The notes beneath the pieces were generated by a model. It saw only the letters and a program-made list of their open reading frames with translations, did no database searches and was not told the DNA's origin. Made by a program: the position numbers and the translations under genes. From NCBI GenBank assembly GCA_036383895.1, contig DASVNK010000075.1, positions 183,192 through 247,191 on the forward strand: a DNA stretch of 64,000 nucleotides, written 5' to 3'. This document shows positions 53,337-62,298 of the stretch, piece after piece (position 1 is the first letter of the stretch; the number at the start of each line of letters is the position of its first letter). Origin of the DNA: DASVNK01 sp036383895. GTDB lineage: Bacteria; Verrucomicrobiota; Verrucomicrobiia; Limisphaerales; SXQI01.

Positions 53337-53974
53337 CGCCGGAACAGAGACAGGATATCCTTCTTTCCTGGCCGCGCATCTGAGTGGCACGCAAACCTGC
53401 CCGCGCCCCGAGAGTTTAGGCGCGCGCAGATCGAGCTCTTCCCCCTCCGTGCTCTCGGTGCCTCTGTGGTGAATGCCGTGGCCCCTTTAACTCAGCATTC
53501 CACCTTGCATCAAACGCCTATTCCTGCCAAACTCACCTCGCCTTAGAAGAACGGCACGTGGTTGAATAGAACCTCGCTCGGAAGCGAAATTCCATTCACC
53601 CCCGAAAAACAATCACGCCTGAAGTGTGTTCATGCGCGGTCGTTCATTCTTCGGCCGGAAAGAGAGTTGCCAGCGATGAACAAACCATATTCAGCCCCGA
53701 GCCTGCCCGCCGACTCTGTACCGCTTTCCGTATCGCGAGGCATTCCTTGGTTTTCTGGTACTTACGAAGATCTTCCGGGTTTTTCGAATTTTTTTTATTT
53801 TTCTTCGGAGCCAAAAGTCGTCGCCCTGCAAATCAGTCGCTTACAGAATAAAGTCTACATAAAAACACAGTCCGATGTGTTTTCTAAAACAGTCTCTTAT
53901 CTGTCGCCTTTACTCGCAACCACGGAGCGCGAGGATTACCACCAGAGGCCTCAATTCTCCCATAGGAAAAGAAA
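53337..53974. other. Gene-free stretch before the lectin gene
   Basis: About 640 bp with no supported gene. It contains 'tccgtgctctcggtgcctc' (53448-53466), like a dispersed repeat seen in many genomes, and a 154-codon frame at 53562-54026 that I reject. No strong promoter or RNA signature is seen. Its right edge meets the terminator of the convergent lectin gene. Confidence 0.5.
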
Positions 53975-54001
53975 ACGGGCACGAATGTTGTTCGTGCCCG
54001 T
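53975..54001 (-). terminator. Rho-independent terminator of the lectin-repeat gene
   Basis: On the minus strand an 11-bp stem (ACGGGCACGAA with TTCGTGCCCGT, loop of 5) is followed by a run TTTTCTTTTC. It begins 21 nt after the stop at 54023. Confidence 0.9.
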
Positions 54002-54022
54002 TGCGAGAGTGCTGAGTGGATC

Positions 54023-57000
54023 TTAGTTGTGGACGAGTTGGTAGAACTCGGTGGGGCCGGCCGCAGTGGTGGTGTAGCTGTTGCCGGTTACGCCGGGGAC
54101 GTTTTCCCAAGTGCCGGCGCTGAGAGAGGCGCGGCGTTGGAGAACGAAGCCGGTGGCGTTCGCGGGCCAGGAGATTTGCACCTGGTTCCCGGCGGCGCGC
54201 GTGACGGTGAGGGCTGGTCGTTCGACCAACACGACGTCGAGCAGGATTGGGATGCCGCCCGCCGTGGGGGTGCTGAGGGCGGCGAGTTCCGCATCGCTCA
54301 TTTTGCCGGAGCGGATTTGGATGCTGTTAACCCACATTTCGCGGCGTTCGTCTTCGTCGCCATCTCCGAACAGGACGGCGAGCGGCGCTAGGGAGCGACG
54401 GGTATTGTCCAGACCCTGATTGGCAGTCCAATCGTCCTGTTTTACGCCGTCGACGAATTTGGTGACGACGGGCGGAGTGGCAGCCATGTCGTAAGCCGCG
54501 GCGATGCGGTGCCATGCGCCGGCAGTGAAAGAGCCGTCGCCTCGATAGCCGTCCGTGCCCTGGCCGAAGTTATTGCCTTGCCAGAAGAGGTCGCCGTCAT
54601 CGGTGTTGTTGGTGGAACTGGTTTGCCAGAGCGAGGCTGCGCCGGGGCCGGACTCAGCAACGAAGACATCCATGATGAGAGTGTATTGGTTCACGCGGGT
54701 GCCGCCGCCGTTAGGGGCGATGCCGTGTTCCATGATGTAACCGATTTCGTTCACGACATCGCCGGGGACACGCATGATGCGGGCTTCTCCGCCAGGAACC
54801 TCAGCAACACCGAGATCGGCGGTGGTGCCGAATTGTGTGCCGGTTTCGGTGAGGCCGCCGGCCCCATCGAGGTAGCGGAGTGGTTTGCCGATAGTCGCCG
54901 AGAGATCGCCTCGATCGAAGTCCCATTGGCCGGAGACATTAACCTTGGGCACAGCGACAGGAATTCCGCTGGCCTGAGGGCCGCCGAGGAGAACGATTTC
55001 CGCATCGGTCATTTTGCCGGAACGGATTTGGATACTGCTGACCCACATTTCACGGCGCTCGTCTTCGTCGCCGTCGCCGAAGAGAACCGCGAGTGGTGCG
55101 AGAGAACGGCGGGTATTATCGAGGCCCTGGTTTGCCGTCCAGTCGTCCTGTTTGATGCCGTCGACGAACTTGGTGACGACGGGCGGGTTGGCGGCCATGT
55201 CGTAAGCGGCGACGATGCGGTGCCATTGACCGGGGGTGAACGCGCCGGTGCCGCGATAGCCGTCGGTGCCCTGGCCGAAGTTGTTGCCCTGCCAGAAGAG
55301 ATCGCCGTCATCGGTGTTGTTAGTGGAACTGGTTTGCCAGAGGGAGGCGGCGCCGGGACCGGTTTCGGCGACGAGGACGTCCATGATTAGGGTGTATTGG
55401 TTGACGCGAGTGCCGCCGCCGTTTGGTGCGATGGTGTGTTCCATGACGTAGCCGATTTCGTTCACCACGTCGCCGGGAACGCGCATGACACCAGCATCGC
55501 CGCCGAACATCGCCGGTAGGCCGAGTTCGCTGGCTTTGCCGAATTGAGTGCCTGTTTCAGTGAGGCCGCCGGGACCGTCGAGGTATTTCAGCGGCTTGCC
55601 GATGGTCGCGGACAAATCTCCACGCTCGAAGTCCCACTGGCCAGACGCGGTGGTTTGCGGAACTGTCGCGGGAATTCCATCTGCGGAAGGTCCGTCGAGC
55701 AGAACAATTTCGGCATCGGTCATTTTGCCGGCGCGAATTTGAATGGCGTTGACCCACATCTCGCGGCGTTCGTCGGCATCGCCATCGGCGAAGAGAAGCG
55801 CGGTGGCCTGGAGAGCGCGACGAGGATTGTCGAGGCTTTGGTTGGCGGTCCAGTCGTCCTGCTTGATGCCGTCGACGAACTTGGTGACGACCGGAGGATT
55901 GGCGGCCATGTCGTAGGCAGCCACGACGCGATGCCATGTGCCGGCGGTGAATGCGCCGTTGCCGCGGTAACCATCGGTGCCCTGGCCGAAGTTGTTGCCC
56001 TGCCAGAAGAGATCGCCGTCGTCGGTGTTGTTGGTGGAACTGGTTTGGAGGAGAGAGGCTGCGCCGGGGCCCGTTTCAGAGACGAGGACGTCCATGATGA
56101 GGGTGTATTGATTCACGCGGGTGCCGCCGCCGTTCGGAGCGATGCCGTGACGCATCACGTAGCCGATTTGATTGTTCACGTCGCCGGGGACGCGCATGAC
56201 TTCAGCCACTTCGCCGTTAATGTTCGGGACGCCGAGCGCGGTGGTGGTGCCGAACTGAGTGCCGGCGGCGGTGGTGCTGAAATATTCCAGCGGGTTGCCG
56301 ACGGTGGCGCGGAGGTCGCCGTCGTTGAAGTCCCACTGGCCGGAAACGGTGGTGGTGGCGCCGCCGCTCGGGGTGATGCCAAAGGACCAAGTGTTCGTGC
56401 GCGTGACGCTGGCGGAATCTGTATATTCGAGACGAAGGATGTTGTTGGCGTCCGGGCGCGAGGCGTTCGGAGAATATTTAACCAGCAGGTTCGAGCCGGT
56501 CTTGGTGAGGGTTTGTGGAGTGACCTGGACGTTGTTGAGGAACAATTTCACGCCGGTCGTTGCGACGGTGGTTGCGCCATCGCGAATGACCGCTTCGATG
56601 GCGGTGGAAGGATTGTTTCCTTCGGAGCCGGGGAGGGGACTAACTTCGGCAACATAGGGAGTATTCGGCGCGGGAGCAGTTGTGCCGCGGTAGGATTTGA
56701 TGGCGGTAGGGACGTTCGGATCGTTCACCAGGACGCGTTCGAGGGTGTTGGTATCGACCGTGTAAAAGGTGAGGTTCGCGCCGAGGCCGGTTTGCCAATG
56801 AAGAATGCGGATCGGATAAATGCCGGCGACTGGTGCGTTCACCGTGAACTGGCTTTCGGCATGTGTATTGCCAATGAAGGGCGGCGCGGAACGCTGGAAG
56901 GTGGCGACTTCCGGTGCGAAGAAACTGCGCGGGTTGCTGCCGGCGGTGACGAGGAAGTTGTCGTCGTTGTTCACGTCGGTGCGGTCGGTGCCGACGCTAA

Positions 57001-57460
57001 TGGCGAAGGTTGTTTCGCCGGCGGGCAGTTCGAGGAAGCCGATGACTTCGGTAGCGAAATTGTCGGTATGGCCGCCGGTGCCGGGAAGGCCAGGGAACAG
57101 TTCTGGTGTGACGCTCCAAAGAATATTGTTGCCGATATCGACGATGTCGAAGGGAACGCCGTCTTTTTCGAAGTTGATGGTGTCATTGAAATAGGCGCCG
57201 TTGTTTGGGCCCGGCGTCGCTTCGTTCGGGACGAGCGCGCCGGTGGAATCGGTGAGCGTGCCGGTGATCTGGCGTGTGGCGCGGACGAGGTTATTCGCGA
57301 GCGGGGGTTCCAGGGGTGCTTGAACGGTGCGGACGGTGAAGCCGAGATCCGAGACGGAGCTGGCGGGGACGACACTGTCTGCGGGCAAGGTGACGGAGGC
57401 TGCGTGCGACCAGGGTATGGCAGCAAGGAGCAGCATTGAGGACATTAGGATTCTTTTCAT
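54023..57460 (-). CDS. Secreted protein with three LamG-like lectin repeats
   Basis: 1145 residues with a signal peptide (MKRILMSSMLLLAAIPWSHA). Residues about 20-360 are a beta-rich part with 'GNNILWSVTPELFPGLPG' and 'NAPVAGIYPIRILHWQTG', like PA14/lectin modules. Residues about 370-1070 hold three tandem repeats of about 233 residues, each from 'SGQWDF' to 'QIRSGKM..AE', with the LamG/concanavalin-A-like core 'RVNQYTLIMDVLV', 'SSTNNTDDGDLFWQGNNFGQ' and 'WHRIVAAYDM'. The C-terminal part is an FN3/PEP-CTERM-like ending ('TVTRAAGNQVQISWPANATGFVLQR'). It is surface-exposed and probably glycan-binding. A longer upstream frame on this strand is antisense to the TPR gene and is not part of the gene. 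Confidence 0.85.
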   Translation of the reverse strand: MKRILMSSMLLLAAIPWSHAASVTLPADSVVPASSVSDLGFTVRTVQAPLEPPLANNLVRATRQITGTLTDSTGALVPNEATPGPNNGAYFNDTINFEKDGVPFDIVDIGNNILWSVTPELFPGLPGTGGHTDNFATEVIGFLELPAGETTFAISVGTDRTDVNNDDNFLVTAGSNPRSFFAPEVATFQRSAPPFIGNTHAESQFTVNAPVAGIYPIRILHWQTGLGANLTFYTVDTNTLERVLVNDPNVPTAIKSYRGTTAPAPNTPYVAEVSPLPGSEGNNPSTAIEAVIRDGATTVATTGVKLFLNNVQVTPQTLTKTGSNLLVKYSPNASRPDANNILRLEYTDSASVTRTNTWSFGITPSGGATTTVSGQWDFNDGDLRATVGNPLEYFSTTAAGTQFGTTTALGVPNINGEVAEVMRVPGDVNNQIGYVMRHGIAPNGGGTRVNQYTLIMDVLVSETGPGAASLLQTSSTNNTDDGDLFWQGNNFGQGTDGYRGNGAFTAGTWHRVVAAYDMAANPPVVTKFVDGIKQDDWTANQSLDNPRRALQATALLFADGDADERREMWVNAIQIRAGKMTDAEIVLLDGPSADGIPATVPQTTASGQWDFERGDLSATIGKPLKYLDGPGGLTETGTQFGKASELGLPAMFGGDAGVMRVPGDVVNEIGYVMEHTIAPNGGGTRVNQYTLIMDVLVAETGPGAASLWQTSSTNNTDDGDLFWQGNNFGQGTDGYRGTGAFTPGQWHRIVAAYDMAANPPVVTKFVDGIKQDDWTANQGLDNTRRSLAPLAVLFGDGDEDERREMWVSSIQIRSGKMTDAEIVLLGGPQASGIPVAVPKVNVSGQWDFDRGDLSATIGKPLRYLDGAGGLTETGTQFGTTADLGVAEVPGGEARIMRVPGDVVNEIGYIMEHGIAPNGGGTRVNQYTLIMDVFVAESGPGAASLWQTSSTNNTDDGDLFWQGNNFGQGTDGYRGDGSFTAGAWHRIAAAYDMAATPPVVTKFVDGVKQDDWTANQGLDNTRRSLAPLAVLFGDGDEDERREMWVNSIQIRSGKMSDAELAALSTPTAGGIPILLDVVLVERPALTVTRAAGNQVQISWPANATGFVLQRRASLSAGTWENVPGVTGNSYTTTAAGPTEFYQLVHN
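54270..56345 (-). repeat. Three tandem about 700-bp coding repeats (lectin units)
   Basis: 'SGQWDF' codons occur near 56340, 55640 and 54930, giving unit sizes of about 700 and 710 bp. Units 2 and 3 share most residues and stretches of identical DNA (for example the 'NNTDDGDLFWQGNNFGQGTDG' codons). This suggests recent duplication or gene conversion. Confidence 0.8.
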
Positions 57461-57718
57461 GCAGGCTAATTTGATTGGTGATCTAAAGATCGGAGGGACC
57501 TTTTCGGAGAACGCGCCATCGCGCTGTGAGCACAATGTGGCGTTTCTCCCATGCGTATTCGAGCGGGTTTGGGATGAAGCGCAAGAGTTAATTCGGGAGC
57601 TTACGTACGAATGACTTGCGGCTGTGTGCGGGGGAAATTGACACGGATTTCCGCGGGGGGTAGCGTTGGCTTCTGCCGTGGAATGATTATTTTCCGCAAG
57701 AAATCTGGCGCTTCCTTG

Positions 57719-59389
57719 ATGAACCGAATTGTCGCGATTTGTGCGTTGGCTGCTTTTGTTTTGAGCGGATGCGCGAGTTTTTCCAGCCGCAGAGCTTCGA
57801 AGATCACGATTCCTGAGACGCGCGTGGTGCAGGTGAAGGAAGACGCGGAGACGCAGCAGCGCATTGAGGCGTTGTCGCGATTCGCAGCGGGCGTGCATTA
57901 CGAGATTACGGACGACCAGAAAGCGGCGACGGAGCAGTATTACCAGGCGGCTCTGGCGGATTTGAAGAACGAGGAGTTGGTGATCGATGTTTCGGGCCGG
58001 TTGATTCGCGATGGGAAGAGTGTGGAGGCGATCACGCTTTTGAACAAAGCGGCGGGGGAACAAAAGAAAGAGGCGGGGCGAATTTATGCGCTGCTGGGAC
58101 TGGCTTATTTGCAGACGGGGAAGACGAACGAGGCGGTGACGGCGAACAAGGAGGCGATCAAGCGTGCGCCGGATAATTTGGCGGCCTACCAGAATTTGGC
58201 GGGGATGCATTTGCAGGCGGGGAAGACAAATGAGGCGAAGGCCGTTTTGTTGCAGGCGGCGGGGCGGACGAATGCTTCGCCGGAATTCTTGATTGGGGCG
58301 GCGGATATCCTGGCGCGGTACCAGCGGCAGAATCTTTTCACGGCGGAGGAGAATAAGAAGCAGACGTTGAAGCTGCTGGATGCGGCGGCCGCGCAGAATC
58401 CGGAGAACCCGATCGTGATGCAGCGGATTGGCGATCTTTACATGCTGCATTCCGAGCCGACAAAAGCGGAACCGATTTATGTGGCGTTGATGAAACGGTT
58501 CCCGGGAATACCGGGGCTGCGGGAGCGGTTGGCGAATATTTACATTCGGCTGGATCGAAATGCGGAGGCGGAAAAGTTGTTGCAAGAGATCAGCCGCGAG
58601 AATCCAACGGACCCGGCGACGTATTTCTTTCTGGGGAGCATCGCTTACGAAGCGAAGGATTATGACAAGGCGGCGGAGCATTATGAGACGGCGCTGAAGC
58701 TGAATCCGGAGTTCGAGCCGCTGTATTATGATCTGGCGGGGGTGCATATCGCGCGGCAGCAACCGGCGGAGGCGCTGGCGTTGCTCGGGAAGGCGCGGGC
58801 GAAGTTCAAGATGAGTTTCGTTTTGGAATTCTACAGCGGGATCGCTGAGGGGATGATGGAAAATTGGAAGGAGGCGCTTTCGCGGCTGACTTCGGCGGAG
58901 GTGCTGGCGCGGACTTCGGAGCCGAACCGATTGAATCATTTGTTTTATTATCAGCTGGGCTCGGTGCACGAGCGGAGCGGGAATATTGCGGAAGCGGAAA
59001 CGCAGATGCGGAAGGCGCTGGAGCTTTCGCCCGATTACGCGGATGCGCTGAATTATCTCGGCTATATGTGGGCGGACCGCGGGGAGAATCTGGATGAGGC
59101 GCGGTCCATGATTGAGAAGGCGGTGAAGGCCGAGCCGGAAAACGAGGCGTTTCTCGATAGCATGGCTTGGGTGTTGTTCAAGTTGAAGCGGACGGAGGAG
59201 GCGTTGATTTGGATGGAGAAGGCGATTGCGCATAGCGAGGAGCCGGATCCGACTCTGTACGATCACCTGGGCGATATTTACCTTGAGTTGAAAAAGGTGG
59301 ATTTGGCGCGGGACGCTTACACGAAGGCGCTGGCAGTGAAGCCGGATGAGAAGATCAAGGCGAAGCTGGAGAAGCTGACGACCCGGTAA
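57719..59389 (+). CDS. TPR lipoprotein
   Basis: 556 residues. The N-terminus is a lipoprotein signal (MNRIVAICALAAFVLSGC, Cys18). About twelve tetratricopeptide repeats follow, for example 'IYALLGLAYLQTGKTNEAVTANKEAIKRAPDN', 'IAYEAKDYDKAAEHYETALKLNPEF' and 'LGDIYLELKKVDLARDAYTKAL'. A periplasmic or outer-membrane-facing scaffold is likely. ATG 57719 begins the signal; the frame upstream to 57611 adds none. Codons end strongly in G. Confidence 0.88.
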   Translation: MNRIVAICALAAFVLSGCASFSSRRASKITIPETRVVQVKEDAETQQRIEALSRFAAGVHYEITDDQKAATEQYYQAALADLKNEELVIDVSGRLIRDGKSVEAITLLNKAAGEQKKEAGRIYALLGLAYLQTGKTNEAVTANKEAIKRAPDNLAAYQNLAGMHLQAGKTNEAKAVLLQAAGRTNASPEFLIGAADILARYQRQNLFTAEENKKQTLKLLDAAAAQNPENPIVMQRIGDLYMLHSEPTKAEPIYVALMKRFPGIPGLRERLANIYIRLDRNAEAEKLLQEISRENPTDPATYFFLGSIAYEAKDYDKAAEHYETALKLNPEFEPLYYDLAGVHIARQQPAEALALLGKARAKFKMSFVLEFYSGIAEGMMENWKEALSRLTSAEVLARTSEPNRLNHLFYYQLGSVHERSGNIAEAETQMRKALELSPDYADALNYLGYMWADRGENLDEARSMIEKAVKAEPENEAFLDSMAWVLFKLKRTEEALIWMEKAIAHSEEPDPTLYDHLGDIYLELKKVDLARDAYTKALAVKPDEKIKAKLEKLTTR

Positions 59390-59432
59390 GTTCTGAGTGC
59401 TGATTTCTGAGTGCTGAGTAAGTGCGCGAAGA

Positions 59433-59667
59433 TCTGGCGTGAAAAAGCGTGAAATGAGGGAATTACGTTGGGTGAGATTGTCTTCGAGGGTTCGAGTGGG
59501 AACCTGATAAAAACCGATTAAAGCCGATTTTGCAGGTACTTGCGAAGGGAATTGGCGATAATTGGCGTTAAAAAGCGTTAAATCAGGTAGTTGTGACGAT
59601 TGTGGGTCGGTCGCAGGCAAATTGGGTGAGTTCAAAAAAACCGCGAAAAGCCGCTTGTACTTACGCG
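59433..59667. repeat. Two tandem about 110-nt units with 10-bp-phased motifs
   Basis: Motif A GCGTGAAAAAGCGTGAAAT (59437) recurs as GCGTTAAAAAGCGTTAAAT (59565); 17 of 19 positions agree. Each contains two GCGT copies 10 bp apart. Motif B (59511, AAACCGATTAAAGCCGATTT) recurs as CCGCGAAAAGCCGCTT (59641), again with CCG spaced 10 bp. The order A-B-A'-B' gives two units about 128 bp apart. Confidence 0.6.
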
Positions 59668-59992
59668 GTGAATATTTCACCCAGGAGAATTCCCGGCGAC
59701 CGCAGGAATGAGGTGCCGCGGAGTAAGTGAAAGATTTGGGGGGATGTCGGAAAGACGCGGGTGGAGTGCATTCCCGGCGTGAAAAACATCGTTCGCATTT
59801 CGGCATATTCATTGGCTCTACCTTTCCAGCCGAGAATTGCGGCGCAGAGGGCGTACACAGTACGCCTGTGCTGTTTTTGCGGGGGTGAAGGGAAATCCGA
59901 TTGGCGGATCTCTATTCAGCCACGTGCCGTTCTCAGGCGGACAAATAATAGCGGGAATTGTGGCTCAAGGACAAGGTGGAAATCTTTTTCAC

Positions 59993-60017
59993 CACGAAGC
60001 GCACGAAGATCACGAAG
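59993..60017. repeat. CACGAAG direct repeat, period 9
   Basis: CACGAAG occurs at 59993, 60002 and 60011. Similar CACGAAG-rich tracts are scattered in many soil-phylum genomes, from memory. Confidence 0.7.
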
Positions 60018-60073
60018 GGAAGGCGGGGCAAACCACCAATGAACGTTTAACGCAGAGAGCGCGTCGAGCATTG

Positions 60074-60505
60074 CTACTCGGCACGCTTGAGGATGAGGGT
60101 GAGGGAGTTTCGTTTTAAGGGGCGGTCCTGGATGATGAGGAGGTTGTCTTCGAACCAGACGTCGGAGGAGGATGGGTCGTTGGTGCCGTGTTTTTGGTGG
60201 AGGATGGCGTTGGTGAAGGTCCAAGTTGCGGACCAGGGGTGCGGTCCGGCGGCGGAGGGGTTGGGCAGGTCTGATCCGGTCCAGACGAGAACGCCGGTGG
60301 AGGAATGATCGGCGAAGAATTCGATGTGGGCGTCGAGGATCCCTTCTGTGGGGCCGCGGTTTCCTTTGTTGCTGATTATTTCTACGGCGGTCCATTTGCC
60401 GATGAGTTCGGATTCATTGAGCGGTTTGCGAGTTGGAGGTTTGCCGCAGGCGGAAAATAGAAGCGCGACGATGAGCGCCGAGGTTAGGAAGGGAGTGTAG
60501 TGCAA
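60074..60505 (-). CDS. Hypothetical lipoprotein
   Basis: 143 residues. Lipoprotein signal 'LTSALIVALLFSACGK' (Cys about 20). The mature part reads like a small lipocalin-like barrel ('ELIGKWTAVEIISNKGNRGP', 'IEFFADHSSTGVLVW', 'NSLTLILKRAE'). Function unknown. It lies 1 nt after the RelE-type toxin gene stop, so it may share its transcript. Confidence 0.75.
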   Translation of the reverse strand: MHYTPFLTSALIVALLFSACGKPPTRKPLNESELIGKWTAVEIISNKGNRGPTEGILDAHIEFFADHSSTGVLVWTGSDLPNPSAAGPHPWSATWTFTNAILHQKHGTNDPSSSDVWFEDNLLIIQDRPLKRNSLTLILKRAE

Positions 60506-60506
60506 T

Positions 60507-60836
60507 TTATTCTCCTCCAGGCGGGTCGAAGCGCGCCAGCCAAGTTAGAGGATCGGAACGGCTTGGGATGACGGAGCCGAACACGAGATGCTTTCTGCTC
60601 CAACCATAAAGAATGAAGAAAGGAAACGAGCGCAGGTTACGTCTGCGTAGGTTTTCGAAAATCATGCTTCGCGCTTCGAGGAAGTGTCCGGCGCCTCCTG
60701 GTGAGGTGGTGATTGCCTGAAGCGCTTGATCGATCTCGTTCCGAAAGCGTGTAGCAAGGCCAGGGGAAATGCGCTCGTAGTCTGCTGCGAAGCGTAAGAT
60801 ATCGTTCGCGAATTCTGGATGAAACGAGACCCTCAT
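60507..60836 (-). CDS. RelE/ParE-family toxin
   Basis: 109 residues. 'VSFHPEFANDILRFAADYERISPGLATRFRNEI' and 'FPFFILYGWSRKHLVFGSV' match RelE/ParE toxin folds. ParE poisons gyrase and RelE cuts mRNA; which one this is cannot be told. It overlaps the antitoxin stop by 4 nt. Confidence 0.85.
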   Translation of the reverse strand: MRVSFHPEFANDILRFAADYERISPGLATRFRNEIDQALQAITTSPGGAGHFLEARSMIFENLRRRNLRSFPFFILYGWSRKHLVFGSVIPSRSDPLTWLARFDPPGGE

Positions 60837-61036
60837 CTGAGGGTGGACCGGAACTCAGCTTCGGTGAGGCCGTTAACTTTCCCGGTGAGAACATCTTCAA
60901 TCCGCCGGATTCCATTTTGCACGGCGCTTTCCAGAGACGCTGGGGTGATGACGCTTTCGACAAGCCGGCGGGCCAGTTCGAGTCGTTCTTCTGGAGGAAG
61001 GTCAAGAGCGAGTGTAGTAACGTCCGCCGTGCTCAT
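60833..61036 (-). CDS. Addiction-module antitoxin
   Basis: 67 residues from ATG 61036. 'ALDLPPEERLELARRLVESV' is the signature of the TIGR02574/addiction-module antitoxin family that pairs with RelE/ParE toxins. It precedes the toxin with a 4-nt overlap. An upstream frame to 61186 adds a poor extension. Confidence 0.85.
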   Translation of the reverse strand: MSTADVTTLALDLPPEERLELARRLVESVITPASLESAVQNGIRRIEDVLTGKVNGLTEAEFRSTLR

Positions 61037-61343
61037 ATGAAGATGGTGCACTGCGGAGCGATTGGTTGCAACTCTGCAGGAGCCGCTTCCGCGTATTTGG
61101 TGGCTGAAGGGGTCGGACTTTGATTGCGTTAACGACAATGCGTTAGGGCTGAAGAGACGCGTTTGGAGTTCAATGTTTTTGCGCAACCGCTTTCAGGGTT
61201 GAGGATTGGGGCGGGTTTACCTGGGGTAGCTCGCGGACGAGCAACCCCAGGCTTTGTTGCGGAACGCCGTTGGCGTTCTTAAGAGGATATTGTCATGAGG
61301 TATTTTTCATTCGCGCTATGATGGAGAAACGTGCTACCGATAG
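61037..61343. other. Gene-free stretch with REP-like hairpins
   Basis: No gene is supported. It holds the REP-like repeat at 61220-61278 and otherwise only A/T-richer sequence. Confidence 0.55.
61220..61278. repeat. REP-like double hairpin
   Basis: The first hairpin is CCTGGGGT (61220-61227) with ACCCCAGG (61244-61251) around an inner GCTCG/CGAGC stem. The second is GAACGCC (61262-61268) with GGCGTTC (61272-61278). Similar double hairpins (CCTGGGGT...ACCCCAGG) are dispersed in Planctomycetota and Verrucomicrobiota, from memory. Confidence 0.7.
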
Positions 61344-61643
61344 ATGAAAATGTCCTTCAAGCGCGACGGCAAGAAATCGCACGAGTGGCAGAAGTGGGTA
61401 GATGGGCATCGAGGTGAGTTGTGCGAGGCGGGCGTTCCGGATTCGGTGTTGCGAACTGAATTAGATTGGCTGCGATGATTGGAGGAGAACGGTTGTCTCT
61501 ACGATGTGGGATGGTTTCCGGAAATGCTTTCGAACGAGCAGGCCAGAGTTTTGCATGCGTTCGTGCTGCGGGAGTATGGAAACCAGCAGTATAGGTCGCT
61601 TCTACGGACGCTTGAGGTGTTGCTCAAGTCGAAGCCACGATAA
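61344..61643 (+). pseudogene. Small immunity-like gene with in-frame TGA
   Basis: A 99-codon frame opens at ATG 61344 (MKMSFKRDGKKSHEWQKWV) and closes at TAA 61641. It is interrupted by one TGA at 61476-61478. Both halves agree in frame: 'PDSVLRTELDWLR' before the stop, 'LEENGCLYDVGWFPEMLSNEQARVLHAFVLREYG' after. The pattern fits a small family (W-W-x-FL-x-E/N-G-C) that I have seen in immunity clusters. It is most likely a nonsense-mutated pseudogene. Part of its sequence recurs at about 61850-61885. Confidence 0.6.
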
Positions 61644-61891
61644 TGTTGATCCAGGCGCTGGAGCGAGGTGGAAGTTAGCGCCGGATTTCGTCTGTGATGG
61701 GCTGAGATTCAATGACCGAAGACGACGCTGGATTGGGAGGCGGGAAGAAGAAGGGATTGCGAACGAGAATGACTAGAAGGTACTCTCGCCCGACCCATGC
61801 AAATTACGTGGAATGAATTAACTGTTGGCTTCAAAGTGAGTTTGCTGGGCGGGCGTTCCGATTCAGTGTTGCGGACGAATTACATCATGAC

Positions 61892-62266
61892 ATGAGCGAT
61901 AGCTTTTTCAATTCATCGTCGAGTCCTGCTGAGGACCAGGATTCTGGGAGGGAGGTTTGTTATATCCAAAGTTCAGATTTGAGGTCCTTTCGACGCCTTT
62001 TTCCGACGATTGTTCTCTTCGGTAGCGAGCAGCTTCCGAAAGCGGGCGGAATCCTGGAAGAGAACACGGTTCTTGTTGCCCCGGATGGCCGGCGGTTCTA
62101 CGCGATTTCTTATAAGGGTGATCTATCGACATGGCGTTCAAAAGTGCATATTTGTTGTCAGACATTGGGATTGCTGTATGGCACGCTACAACGCGACTGT
62201 TTGGCCTTGAACAATGGGGAAAAGATGGAACTTCGGGGATGTACTTTTGCGAGCTACTCAGTTTAA
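61892..62266 (+). CDS. Hypothetical protein
   Basis: 124 residues. No signal or known family. 'VLFGSEQLPKAGGILEENTVLVAPDGRRFYAISYKG' has an alpha/beta look. It directly precedes barstar and may be another immunity gene, an inference from position only. Confidence 0.6.
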   Translation: MSDSFFNSSSSPAEDQDSGREVCYIQSSDLRSFRRLFPTIVLFGSEQLPKAGGILEENTVLVAPDGRRFYAISYKGDLSTWRSKVHICCQTLGLLYGTLQRDCLALNNGEKMELRGCTFASYSV

Positions 62267-62298
62267 AAAATCGGTGTTCCCGCTTTTGATCGTCTGGG

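Larger units (their letters stand above)
59390..60073. other. Gene-free stretch with phased direct repeats
   Basis: No gene is supported. It contains the direct-repeat structure at 59433-59667 and a short CACGAAG repeat at 59993-60017. The rest shows no promoter or RNA structure that I can name. Confidence 0.6.

Noticed and set aside
53337..54022. Possible replication origin at the strand-composition flip
   Set aside because: No DnaA-box cluster, dnaA or dnaN is near, and skew varies from gene to gene elsewhere in the window.
53562..54026. 154-codon frame before the lectin gene
   Set aside because: No motif, low-complexity composition, and it ends inside the convergent lectin gene after covering that gene's terminator.
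57461..59812. Upstream part of a 1929-codon frame on the minus strand that continues the lectin gene
   Set aside because: It is antisense to the TPR lipoprotein gene, has shadow-like Arg/Pro/Leu-rich composition, and the true gene begins with a signal peptide at 57460.
59993..60017. CRISPR-like array from CACGAAG repeats
   Set aside because: Three copies of a 7-mer with 2-nt gaps; no spacers or cas genes.
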